The notes under the pieces are model-generated. The model was given only the letters and a program-made list of their open reading frames with translations, did not search any database and was not told the DNA's origin. A DNA stretch of 29,438 nt from a virus. Positions 1 to 9,400 of the stretch are shown piece after piece (within the stretch, counting starts at the first letter, position 1; the number at the start of each line of letters is the position of its first letter). The translations under genes were made by a program, and so were the position numbers. Where the stretch lies: positions 1 through 29,438 of the IMG/VR virus record IMGVR_UViG_3300028569_000126, one strand, 5' to 3'.

Positions 1-294
1 AATAACAGTTCCTGTTCCTGCTGCTGCGATTGCTCCTGCAATTGTTGCTTTTGCGTCTCCAAGTTTTCTTCCTGTGTTTGTATCACTTCCATCTTTCGTA
101 ACATATAAAATATTTGTGACTGTTGCACCGGCACCCAGTCTTACAACATCAGTACCTATACCACTTCTTTCTCTGCGGGTATAAAGTTCTGCATCATAAG
201 TATTAAGACCAAGTTCCCCCAAAGGTAAATCATTTACATTTGGTTTCTTTCCAGGAACTGCTGATCTTTTAATTTTAATAATAGGTGCTGCCAT
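1..294 (-). CDS. Virion structural / fibre-like protein, N-terminal part (cut by left edge)
   Basis: The ATG is at 292-294 and the frame stays open for 98 codons to the left edge, so only the N-terminus is visible. The protein begins MAAPIIKIKRSAVPGKKP. Its N-terminal layout (a short basic strand, then a 'LPLGELGLNTYDAELYTRR' segment) matches the start of the gene at 569-2437, which has a comparable 'LKTGEPGFTTDKYDLYVG' segment. Around residue 61 it reads YVTKDGSDTNTGRKLGDAKA, which resembles the entry strand of the right-handed beta-helix proteins common in cyanophage structural genes. I infer a tail-fibre, spike or other adsorption protein. A putative late promoter and two palindromes lie upstream. 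Its base composition looks less AT-rich than the baseplate genes. The exact role is unknown. Confidence 0.8.
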   Translation of the reverse strand, partial: MAAPIIKIKRSAVPGKKPNVNDLPLGELGLNTYDAELYTRRERSGIGTDVVRLGAGATVTNILYVTKDGSDTNTGRKLGDAKATIAGAIAAAGTGTVI

Positions 295-307
295 TCAACT
301 CCATAGG

Positions 308-342
308 TGGTATATACCATAGAAACTCTTATATAAGAGTTT
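308..342 (-). promoter_or_regulatory. Two adjacent perfect palindromes in the leader of the left-edge gene
   Basis: TGGTATATACCA (308-319) and AAACTCTTATATAAGAGTTT (323-342) are perfect 12-bp and 20-bp palindromes. On the minus strand they lie between a late-promoter-like octamer (347-354) and the start codon at 294. A transcript starting there would carry hairpins at its extreme 5' end. They could stabilise the mRNA, attenuate read-through from the upstream gene, or bind a dimeric protein. A classical terminator is less likely on the minus strand because no U-tract follows. On the plus strand the 20-bp palindrome is followed by a T-rich run. Confidence 0.5.
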
Positions 343-346
343 TTAT

Positions 347-354
347 TATTTATG
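347..354 (-). promoter_or_regulatory. T4-type late promoter candidate (CATAAATA)
   Basis: The minus strand reads CATAAATA, one base from the T4 late consensus TATAAATA. It overlaps the stop region of the coiled-coil gene and lies 52 nt upstream of the ATG at 294. The same variant precedes two other structural genes in this window. Confidence 0.5.
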
Positions 355-532
355 CAAAATCTTCTTTGATTACTCTTTTTGATTTCTTTAGTTTTTCTAG
401 TTCTACACTCAAACTTTCTATGGTTTTATTTGCTTGTTCTATTTGAGTTTCTAATACAATATTAGAATTAAATAGTTCAAATGCTTTTTGTTGATATTTT
501 GCGAGCACTGATTTTAGGTCTTCTTCAGTCAT
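350..532 (-). CDS. Small coiled-coil protein of T4-like cyanophages, function unknown
   Basis: A 60-residue, highly charged protein (MTEEDLKSVLAKYQQKAFEL...). From about residue 20 to 55 the heptad pattern of Leu, Ile and Val with Glu and Lys predicts one long coiled coil. There is no signal peptide or membrane segment. It sits between two fibre-like structural genes, which suggests a small chaperone, a trimerisation partner or a minor structural subunit, but this is inference from position. The ATG at 530-532 is the only good start. No clear Shine-Dalgarno sequence is visible. An octamer TCTAAATA lies 27 nt upstream and could be a weak late promoter. I recognise the style as a conserved cyanophage hypothetical protein but can give no function. 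Confidence 0.8.
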   Translation of the reverse strand: MTEEDLKSVLAKYQQKAFELFNSNIVLETQIEQANKTIESLSVELEKLKKSKRVIKEDFA

Positions 533-559
533 AAAAAAAGAGGAGTATTGAAACTCATC

Positions 560-567
560 TATTTAGA
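560..567 (-). promoter_or_regulatory. Weak late-promoter-like octamer (TCTAAATA)
   Basis: The minus strand reads TCTAAATA, two bases from TATAAATA. It lies 27 nt upstream of the ATG at 532 and just before the 3' end of the preceding gene. Spacing supports it; the sequence match is only moderate. Confidence 0.3.
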
Positions 568-568
568 T

Positions 569-2437
569 TTAGAATGAACCACAATCAACAGTAATGTTTT
601 CTAAGAACCTTTCAGCACCAGTGCAAGAAATAACTTGTGATGCTCCAGCACAATCATTTACAAAGAGAGATTCAATTTCAATAGGTGCAAATGTTGTGAC
701 TGTAAGTTGTGGAGTAGTTGAATCAATACCATCAGTATCAGCAGCAAGAACACTTGCGAACTTAAATCTTGAGTCTCCGTGTTCCCAGATGACTGCTGAT
801 TTCTTTGCAGCAGATGAACTATAATAATTAAAAAGAATTCCCAAATCCCAAGTAGTATTGCCAGCAGGAGCAGCACCATTCACTATACCCAAGTCAATCG
901 TTCTGTCTTCTACTGTAAGAGCATCTGTATTGACTTGAGTTGTAGAACCATTTACATAAAGATTACCACTAACTGTAAGGTTATCAGCAACAGTTACATC
1001 ATTACCTGCAAGTGTAATCGCAGTTGTACCATCAGATGCTTTAATATCATTACCATTAATTCTTATATCACCAGCAACAGTTACATCTGCACCAGATAAA
1101 GTAATCGCAGTTGTACCATCAGATGCCTGAATATCATTACCACCAACTTTAATATCCCCAACAAATGTAGTTAGAGTGTTGGAGGTAAGAGTAATATTAG
1201 CATTACCATCAGATGCCTGAATATTATTACCATTTACACGAATATCCCCAGCAAATGCAGTTAGAGTATTAGATGTAAGTGTAATGTTAGTATTACCATC
1301 AGATGCCAGAATGTCATTACCATTAATTCGTAAATCACCACCAACTGTAAGATTATTTCTTACTGTAGTAATACCGGTTGTAGCACCAATACTAATTGTA
1401 GTACCAGCATCTAATACATTAGCAGTGGTTACATTAGTGTTAAAGAGATTTAAGGAAGCAGTACTACTTGTAACATCACCACCATTTACTTGCAAATCAC
1501 CAGTAACAACTAAATCTGTGCTAAAAGTAGAAACACCAGTAACATTAATTCCACCAGCACCAACAACGAGTCCACCAGCACTAAAGGTAAGATTTGTACT
1601 ATCTTCAAGAGCACCCGAAGTTCCGGCAAGAACTACTCTACCAGCAGTTAGGTCTGATACTGTTGCCGAAGAAAGAGTTGTTTCACCACCAGAAATATCA
1701 GCACCACCATTCGCATCTATTGCACCAGTAAAAGTAGAAAGTCCAGCAACACTAATATTTGTAGTCGCAATACTTACTACATTCAGACTTCTCCATCTTT
1801 GAGTGGTAATACCCAAATCGTAAGCATTATCGGTACTTGGACGAAGACTTGAAATAAACTCACCACCAACATTAATATCATCAGTATCTCCATCACCAAT
1901 ATTAATTGTTCCACCTTTAAATGTTACGACCCCAACAAACTCTGCATATCCACCAACGTGAAGATTTTGCTTGACGGTAAGGTTCTTTGCAATACCCATG
2001 CCACCATCAAGTTGTACCGCACCGGTATTTTCATCCCCTAGAGTATTATCAGTAGTATTGGAAAATGTTGTAACTCCTGTAAAAGTTGGGCTAGTTACCC
2101 AACTTAGAGTACCTGTACTATCATTTGTTAATATTGAGTGTATAGATCCCTGTACTCCTGGAAACGTATAAGTTACTGCTGCGCCTACATTAGAAGGAGC
2201 TCTGAGAGTAATATAATCTGACCCACTAGTATTTTCTACTAAATTTACACCACTACCAGTAGATGCAGTCTCTCTAGTCCAATATCTATGAGAACCAATA
2301 AATTTATTATATTCTGTAGTACTATTAAATCCAACATATAAATCATACTTATCTGTAGTAAATCCTGGTTCTCCAGTTTTTAGTGCGGGAAGATTTTGAA
2401 ATAATCCCCTTTTAAATTGGATTACTGGAGTAGACAT
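569..2437 (-). CDS. Tail-fibre-like virion structural protein with internal repeats
   Basis: A 622-residue protein rich in Gly, Thr, Ser, Asn and Val. The N-terminus (MSTPVIQFKRGLFQNLPALK) is of the type found on cyanophage fibre and structural proteins, and a similar start occurs in the gene at 1-294. The middle consists of short beta-strand-like segments (TLTVGGDLRINGND-type), as expected for a trimeric beta-structured shaft. Residues about 367-484 are four tandem repeats of 29-30 residues. The region after residue 500 (EDRTIDLGIVNG, then TTWDLGILFNYY) looks like a folded head before a short C-terminus ending VDCGSF. Base composition is visibly richer in G and C than in the neighbouring baseplate genes. 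I infer a tail fibre or fibre-like adsorption protein. A late promoter candidate lies 21 nt upstream. Confidence 0.8.
   Translation of the reverse strand: MSTPVIQFKRGLFQNLPALKTGEPGFTTDKYDLYVGFNSTTEYNKFIGSHRYWTRETASTGSGVNLVENTSGSDYITLRAPSNVGAAVTYTFPGVQGSIHSILTNDSTGTLSWVTSPTFTGVTTFSNTTDNTLGDENTGAVQLDGGMGIAKNLTVKQNLHVGGYAEFVGVVTFKGGTINIGDGDTDDINVGGEFISSLRPSTDNAYDLGITTQRWRSLNVVSIATTNISVAGLSTFTGAIDANGGADISGGETTLSSATVSDLTAGRVVLAGTSGALEDSTNLTFSAGGLVVGAGGINVTGVSTFSTDLVVTGDLQVNGGDVTSSTASLNLFNTNVTTANVLDAGTTISIGATTGITTVRNNLTVGGDLRINGNDILASDGNTNITLTSNTLTAFAGDIRVNGNNIQASDGNANITLTSNTLTTFVGDIKVGGNDIQASDGTTAITLSGADVTVAGDIRINGNDIKASDGTTAITLAGNDVTVADNLTVSGNLYVNGSTTQVNTDALTVEDRTIDLGIVNGAAPAGNTTWDLGILFNYYSSSAAKKSAVIWEHGDSRFKFASVLAADTDGIDSTTPQLTVTTFAPIEIESLFVNDCAGASQVISCTGAERFLENITVDCGSF
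985..1340 (-). repeat. Four tandem 29-30-residue coding repeats in the fibre-like gene
   Basis: The units start GDLRINGNDILASDG, GDIRVNGNNIQASDG, GDIKVGGNDIQASDG and GDIRINGNDIKASDG. Each continues with (T/N)(T/A)(N/A)ITL and a beta-strand tail. The DNA is also strongly repeated, as in the recurring plus-strand stretches around 'accatcagatgc'. Such repeats can expand or contract by recombination and change shaft length. Confidence 0.85.
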
Positions 2438-2458
2438 TTTTCTTACACTCTTTACTAA

Positions 2459-2466
2459 TATTTATG
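2459..2466 (-). promoter_or_regulatory. T4-type late promoter candidate (CATAAATA)
   Basis: The minus strand reads CATAAATA in the 33-nt gap between two genes, 21 nt upstream of the ATG at 2437. The spacing equals that of the octamers before the genes starting at 3051 and 26976. Confidence 0.6.
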
Positions 2467-2470
2467 AATA

Positions 2471-2713
2471 TTAAAAAGTTCCTCCATCATAGGATTCATC
2501 ATCTACTCCATCTGATAAATCAACTATTTGATGAGCAGGAACATGGATGTATGTTTCTGATGCTGAATCATACATTAAAAATGTTCGATCTTCTCGATTA
2601 TCTATATTAACATCCGTAGTAACAGCTTCTAATTTTGCAGATGCTACAATGGATGATGAAATTACTCTTATTGCATCTTGTTGTTGTCCTATAGTAACTT
2701 TAATGTCTGCCAT
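2471..2713 (-). CDS. Small virion-associated hypothetical protein ending DGGTF
   Basis: An 80-residue protein (MADIKVTIGQQQDAIRVISS...). It has no membrane segment or signal peptide. The second half is acidic, with a HVPAHQIVDLSDGVDDE stretch, and ends in YDGGTF. That tail resembles the last residues of the adjacent fibre-like protein (VDCGSF). Its start codon overlaps the stop codon of the upstream gene (TAATG, sharing base 2713), so the two are probably translationally coupled. The setting between structural genes suggests a small tail or fibre component. I do not recognise a named family. Confidence 0.85.
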   Translation of the reverse strand: MADIKVTIGQQQDAIRVISSSIVASAKLEAVTTDVNIDNREDRTFLMYDSASETYIHVPAHQIVDLSDGVDDESYDGGTF

Positions 2714-3051
2714 TATCTGGTAACTCCTTCTCTAACGAGTACCATACCTTCAATAACTCTACTAGTATTATTATATGCGTCAGTCATTAAAATATCATAT
2801 ACATATCTTCCTGGTTTTAAAGATGCTGTAGATGTTGTAGATAGTCCAATTTTTATTTTTCCTGTTGATGAATCATATAATGATGTGGTAAATGTTGTAA
2901 CACCAGATGCACTTGCATGTTTCCTCATTTGTGCTTTTACAATATAATTAGTTAAATTTATTGCTGAGTTTGTATTAATGTTTTCAAGAGTAAATACCTG
3001 ATCAAAATTAGTTCCTGCATTTATAACAAGATTGCTTACATAAACTGCCAT
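2713..3051 (-). CDS. Small beta-rich structural protein, cyanophage-type hypothetical
   Basis: A 112-residue protein (MAVYVSNLVINAGTNFDQVF...). The alternating hydrophobic pattern (VFTLENINTNSAINLTNYIV, then a basic 'KAQMRKHASAS' link, later 'LKPGRYVYDILMTDAYN') predicts an all-beta Ig-like sandwich, as in small phage tail or baseplate proteins. It has no signal peptide or transmembrane segment. The upstream CATAAATA octamer gives it its own late promoter, and it is coupled to the following 80-residue gene by a one-base stop/start overlap. Its place between the giant DUF4815 protein and the fibre gene fits a role in fibre attachment, but that is inference. Confidence 0.85.
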   Translation of the reverse strand: MAVYVSNLVINAGTNFDQVFTLENINTNSAINLTNYIVKAQMRKHASASGVTTFTTSLYDSSTGKIKIGLSTTSTASLKPGRYVYDILMTDAYNNTSRVIEGMVLVREGVTR

Positions 3052-3072
3052 TTTGTTAGTGACATTTATATT

Positions 3073-3080
3073 TATTTATG
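3073..3080 (-). promoter_or_regulatory. T4-type late promoter candidate (CATAAATA)
   Basis: The minus strand reads CATAAATA, immediately followed by an overlapping AATAAATA (3069-3076). It lies 21 nt upstream of the ATG at 3051, in the gap after the 56-residue gene. Confidence 0.55.
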
Positions 3081-3085
3081 ATGCA

Positions 3086-3256
3086 TTATAACTTAGGCAA
3101 AGACATCAATACTTCTTGTTGTTTTAAATATAATTTACAATAGAGTTTACAAAAATTTTTAAGTTCTTCAAACTCTAAAGTTTCTATTGATCTTGCTTGC
3201 TTTTCATATTCAAAAAGTTTATTTACGGTATTTAATTTAATTTCGTCTGGATTCAT
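3086..3256 (-). CDS. 56-residue cyanophage-type hypothetical protein
   Basis: Read directly from the sequence: ATG at 3254-3256, TAA at 3086-3088. The protein begins MNPDEIKLNTVNKLFEYEKQ and ends LKQQEVLMSLPKL. It is helical and charged, with two Cys near the middle (FCKLYCKLYLK). The 20-nt overlap with the end of the upstream 68-residue gene and the tight fit to the next promoter argue that it is real. The N-terminal pattern (LNTVNK followed by FEYEK) is one I associate with short conserved cyanophage proteins next to baseplate and fibre genes. No function is known to me. It may act with the neighbouring small coiled-coil proteins in virion assembly. Confidence 0.7.
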   Translation of the reverse strand: MNPDEIKLNTVNKLFEYEKQARSIETLEFEELKNFCKLYCKLYLKQQEVLMSLPKL

Positions 3257-3443
3257 TTAATAACTCCTGAAGTAAAGATTTAATTTCGTCAATATCCTTT
3301 TTCATTTTATTTATTTCTTTTTTTTGACAATCTCTATTATTAACTAAATTAAGATACTGATTATATGCTACAGAATCACAATTGATTATTGCTCCACTAT
3401 TTTCATCTCGATATAGATTTGTATGTCCTTTTACTCTAATCAT
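3237..3443 (-). CDS. 68-residue coiled-coil protein, cyanophage-type hypothetical
   Basis: Begins MIRVKGHTNLYRDENSGAII; the first ~30 residues look like a small beta-hairpin unit. From about residue 38 onward it is a Lys/Glu/Leu-rich coiled coil (KKEINKMKKDIDEIKSLLQE). Its ATG overlaps the TGA of the giant upstream gene (ATGA, 3440-3443), so the two are translationally coupled. Its 3' end overlaps the next small gene by 20 nt. The arrangement suggests a minor structural or assembly protein partnered with the giant DUF4815 protein. The function is not established. Confidence 0.85.
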   Translation of the reverse strand: MIRVKGHTNLYRDENSGAIINCDSVAYNQYLNLVNNRDCQKKEINKMKKDIDEIKSLLQELLNESRRN

Positions 3444-6400
3444 CGTATTGCTATTGTTCTGAGTTCTTTAATTCTTGGTGGATATGCTTGATTTTTTCCT
3501 GACATTACAATTTTAATTACATACCCATTAAACAATTGGAGATTGTTTGCAGTAAATTCATACTCTTTAAATTCATTATCTAAACTAGAACTTACAAAAA
3601 AATCTGATTTTCCATTATTTAGCGATTGATCAACTACAGAAAGACCTGAACTTACTCCAAATGAAAGATTATCATATCCAGGAAATAGTTCAAATGATTG
3701 TTCTATTTCTGAAGAATCTGACCTAAACAAACTGTACAAAACTCGGAAATCTGAAGATTCATGTCGATATGCTGATAAAATAACTTTAAGAGAAGATGCT
3801 GGTTGAACTATATTTACTGGCCTAGATACATATACTGCAGAATGTGGATCATCTAATATTGAATTAGACCTTCCATCAAATGCATAATCAAAGATTGGAC
3901 TATGTAATCTACTCGAAATAAATTCTGTAAATGCCGTATCTAAAAATATTATGGGAGATATGTTAGTATCTGTAGTGGTTAAAGTTATTCCTGTAATAAA
4001 TGATTTATTTCTTGGTAAATTAGCAAGATATTCGGTTTCATTTTCTTTAGAACAAACAAGTCTCACAGTTTTTAGTGTATTTAGTGAGTTTAATTGAATT
4101 GGCTCAATTCCATTATCTAAGAATGAAGACTCAGATCCACTTGCACTTGTACCAGTAACAGATCTGATTACTGAAGAGATCGAAGTAGATGATCCTGGAC
4201 TAATAATATCATAGGTTGGTACTATTGAGCTATATAAAATATTTTCACTTGCACGAACATTAGACCCCCCTAAAGTGGATTCTGATGTAAATGATAATTG
4301 TGGTACATTTGCAGGATTTCCATTTATAAATCCATCAATAATTCTATTTGCACCATTTGCATCTGTTCTGTCTATTTCTACATAGTATCCATCTAATCCA
4401 ATATCTAAATCACTAATATCATGAGTTTTATTTATTCTTCTTAAAGAAACACCATTTAACTCATATTTGTACATTAGCGTGTTAACACTATAATCAATTG
4501 ATATTGTAGAATCTCTTGCTCTGGTTATTGTACCTAATAAATTATTATTAATAGATTCATACTTAATTATTTCATTTCCAATTTTTATATATCCTGGATT
4601 AGATCCACTTACAGGAATACCTTCGAAGATTGCAAAATTTGCAGTGTCTCCAGCAGAAACAGAAATTGATGTTGATGTAGATATTAATGGGGAAGTAATT
4701 ATAACTGGTGCAGTACTAGATTCTACATCGTAAATTCTAAGTTTATTTGTATTTCCATACATACCGTGATCAAAATGGTCTACTCTTAAGTAATTTCCTG
4801 AGTATTGATTAGAAGAAGGTATAAAATTTCTAATAGTAGTACTTGCAACAGATACTAATCCATTAGAATTATTATAATACCCAAATTGCGATCCTAGTGT
4901 ATTGGTAAATGATCCTTGAATATTTTCTAGGTACAAAGTATCAACACCAGTAATTGATACAATTGTAATTATTGCATCTTTACCTTGATTACCTACAACA
5001 TTAGATGTAACAATACCAACAACATCACCTACTTTATAACCATTTCCTGCATTTATTACCGAAATTCCAGTAAGAGTTTTATTAGATGCCACAATATTCA
5101 AAATAAGTCCAGAACCATTACCAATAATATTAAATGTATTTACTGGAGTTGTTGTTGTTGTATAATTACTTCCACCCGTAGTTAATCCAACTGTTGCTAC
5201 AGAACTTCCAGTTTCTGAAATGTACCCATAAACATAATTTTTAGACACATCAAAAATTTTTCTACCTTTAGATAAAATACCTATTAGTTCTGAATTTGTT
5301 GTAGTTGTAATTCCCAATGCTGCAGTTCTTGGTAATGTTGTTACTGGATTTGTTGATAGTTTCTTGATATATCCGTTACTAGTATCTAATGTCGGGTTAT
5401 GAAAAAATGCAGTTCCTGGTTGATTGGTAATAAATTGAGCTTTATATAGTTTAAATTTTAGATCTTGATATTGATTTGCCGTCCATATAGATCCATTTTG
5501 AGATTTAAATAAGCTTCCCATAGAAAACTGTTTTGAGTATGTTACTGCACTTGTATCAGAAAGATCCTTAGTGTTAACAGTTTTTTCTCCCATAACAGCA
5601 GTCCACAACTCATATTGATCACTATTTTCTGAAATAATTACAACTGCATATTCTCTACCCGGTGGGAGATAAATCGGTTCGTTGAATGTAATTTTAGTAG
5701 CAATAGAAGCATCTGATGAAATATTAACTTCATTTGGGCGTAATGTAACAGAATTTCCAATAACAACCCTAGTTGGAGTCCCAAGCTCCATCGATCTTAT
5801 TTCAACCTTTACTGTAGCATTTCCACTATCTTTTTTGGCAAAAAATAAATCAACCGAAGTTATAAAAGCACCATTTTTATCATCGTTTGTTAATCCTATT
5901 CTAGAAGAATCTGGAGATTCTACATTACCACCAACTACGAAAGATTGTGCAAGAGGGTCTACAAATCTTTGAATTGTTGTAGTTGTATGTGTGTTTATCG
6001 TAGTTACTGATTGTGTAGTGTTTGTTGTTAGATTGGTTATTGTTTTTGTATTTAAATTTGATTTAGTTGCAGTAACTGTATTTTCCCATTGCTCAAGAGT
6101 GCCGTCAGAATTGAAATTTGTTTCGGCAGAAGATGTATCCGTACTTCCAGGAAGACCTGGACTATTAGATGAACTTGAAGTTAGTTTAAAAGTTTTAGTT
6201 CCTGTAGAAATTCTAACTGATGGAATTGGAATTATATTCGGATCTCTTATAAAAAATGTTCCAATTAAATCTCCAAAATTATCAGAAATAAGCCTCAAGT
6301 CATCAACAATTGCTACAGATCCACTGGTCTGACCAACTAACTGCATACCTTTAAGTAAATATCCAGAATATTTTCCCTGAGCTTCTTCTGATAGTGATAT

Positions 6401-9400
6401 AGTATCAACATTCAATATTTTTGATGACTGACTATACCCAGATGCTATAGATTCATTTCTGATATATGGATTAATTGTATATGTAGTAGACGGTGCATTA
6501 TATGGACCATACTTATGGTTAGGAACCGCAACTCTAAATGTAATTAAGTTAATTCCTCCAGATGTTCCTATCACAGTTTCTCCAACCACAAATGCTTTAG
6601 TTGAATTTGATATTTCTATTAATTTTGGAATAAAGTCAACTCCACTATTTCCATCAAGAAATTGATAAAATTGGGTAGATGGTTTAATATTAGATACCGA
6701 AAATTGAATATTTCTTGATCTCATAAATGATTCATTAGATGAAGATATTAAAACATTTCTTATATTTGTATCAGTGTTACTTACGGTATCTAAGTTTTCT
6801 GATGATGAAATACTAGGATTAGTATTAGATGAAGTTGATGATGTTTGTGATGAAGTTGTTCCTGATACTTCTTCGGTTCCTGCCCTTCCGGGATCTGCAA
6901 TATCAATAAAAATAGTGTTACTTGACTGTGTATTAATTGGTGTTAATGTAACTGAAACATCACTAATTAAATTATTAGTAAGTGTTCTACTAGAGTTTAA
7001 TGTTATATCAATATTCTTGTCAGGAAGTTGAATAGTTCTAACCCAATTATCAATTTCTGGATTTAACTTTATATCTCCAGTATAAACAATTACATTAAAT
7101 GGATTTACATTTTCTACGGTTGTTGCAAATGCTTGTTCTATCCATCCAATAGATTGATACTTCAAAGTTACTGTTTGACCAGTTTTTACAACATTAGAAT
7201 CTAATAAATTAAAATTTTCTGATAAATCTAAATTTTCGTCAGTAATTGCTGCTGCAGGTACAATTTGCGATTTAAGTGAATTTCTACTAGTGATTGGAGT
7301 TAATTCATTTGTTGATGTATTAATTCTAATGGAAGACAACCTTCTATTAATAAATTGATAATTTTTAAAGTCATCTACAAAAAATCCACTTTTAAATCTA
7401 TTATTACCTTCGGAATCCTGAATTTGCAAAGTCTGAGTATTTACTTCTAGTAAAGATAGTGAGGTAACTCTTTCTAAGTTCTCTACTCTATCTTCAATTA
7501 GTCCAATATCTCTCATAGTATATCTTCTATTATCTACTAATGTTACAATAGCATTTGCTGGATTATATAGATATGGTGGTAATTTGATTGTAGCAATTTC
7601 CATTACCGCATCATTTTTATCAGGTGCTTTAGGAGAATTTGATGATATTCCTTTTTCTAAAATAAAATTTTTATTTCTATCTAAGTATAATTTATCAATT
7701 CTTGCCAAATAATAATCATATCCAAGTAATGAATTTTCATTTGGGGATAAAATTCGTATAGGTTCTAGTGATCTCGAACTAAAATCAAACGGAGAAGAAT
7801 TGGTTGAGTTAAAAACCGGAACTCTTGGTCTAAAATCTAAAGTATCCGAAGATCTTATAGATTTTGGACCAATAAATGGAATATCATGAGTAAATCTTTC
7901 CTTATCATAACTTAGCACCGTAAATACATCTCCAGTATCATTAGAGGGAACTGAATAATAGTCGAATACAATTAAAAGTTTTTTTGCTGGTTCTGGTGTA
8001 TTTTTGTTTCTAACAATTCTAGAATAATCGTAATATTGATCTTTTTGTCCTTTGTCTAAAGTGTATGAGTTTGTAATATCCTTATATTTTCCTGGAACAA
8101 TTTTTTCAATTTCTGTAGTTATATTCGATTCTTGAAACTTTACGGTTTCTGAAGTTATTAATCTTTCAGAATTTAGATACACTACACCAAGAACATTATT
8201 AGATATCTTTGAAACAACCCTTGCAATAGATTTACTATTTTTCCCTAATATATTTTCACCAATAATAGCATTAGTTGATACATTAGCACTAGCACCAAAT
8301 GTTATATGATCTAAAGTTGGTGCGGAAGAATCAAATGACTCATAAATTGAAATAATTTTTACAACATCTGGATAATTTAATGATATTTCTTCATCCTGAA
8401 TTCTTAGTCCATAAAACTGATTATATGTAAGACCATCTCCAATTGAAGAACTAATATTAATCCCTGATTGTGGATTTTTAGATCTTTCTATTGATAAAGT
8501 TTGACTTCTATTATATGTCTTTATTTTACTACGAATTCCCTCTTTTACTAGTGTAGTATTTACAACAATTGAAGATTGACTTGGTAATAATCCACTAATA
8601 GTTATTGTATTTCCACTCAAAACAAATTGATCTGAAGTTATTGTACCAATACCCCCTCCAGAATAATGGACAGAATATCTTTCTTGATCAAATGGAACAA
8701 AAAATGAACTAGAAATTCCAGTAACTTGAGAAGAATTAAATGTTAATATTCCACCAGGATCTGTAAATTGTTCTGGTATTTGTTCAGAAACTGTTAATAA
8801 TGAACTTGATAGATTTACCGAAGAAATGTTTGAATCTGGTAACTGTGCATACAAAAAACCAGAATTCTTATTTCTTATGACTGCTGCACCGATGTAAATA
8901 TCACTAAAATTTCCATTAGTAACATTACCATTAAAAAGCCCAGTAACACTTGTTACTGGAGAAATCGTTAATGATGTTGCATCTGGAGAAATTGAGACTA
9001 CTCTATTAAATATTTCAGTAGTAATTATTTGTGTTTCGTTTCCTACAACATCACCTTCTCTCAAAGCAACTGATAATGCGTTTTGTGATATTGCAGATGT
9101 ATATCTAATAATAGATCCTATTTTTACTCCAGTGAATTGTTTACCTGGACTTAATAGTGTATTTCCTCCAGTGATTGTTCCTCCTAGTATTCCATTAGGA
9201 AATCTAAATCTTTCTAATAAACAATTTGCAGAAAATTGAGAAAATCCCGTAGAAGAACTTTGCTTTACTGATTTAATATCTTCAACTGAATATGCAGTTA
9301 CATTTTTAATAGTTCTTGGGAAATCAAGTCCATTAATAATTAGTTGCTCTCCAACTGAGAATGTTCCGGAAGTTTGTCTCAAACTTATCGTGTTAGAAGA

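Noticed and set aside
1284-1802. Plus-strand ORF of 172 residues inside the fibre-like gene
   Set aside because: It is a shadow of the minus-strand repeats. The composition (Pro/Val/Leu-rich) is that of an antisense frame and it has no start context.
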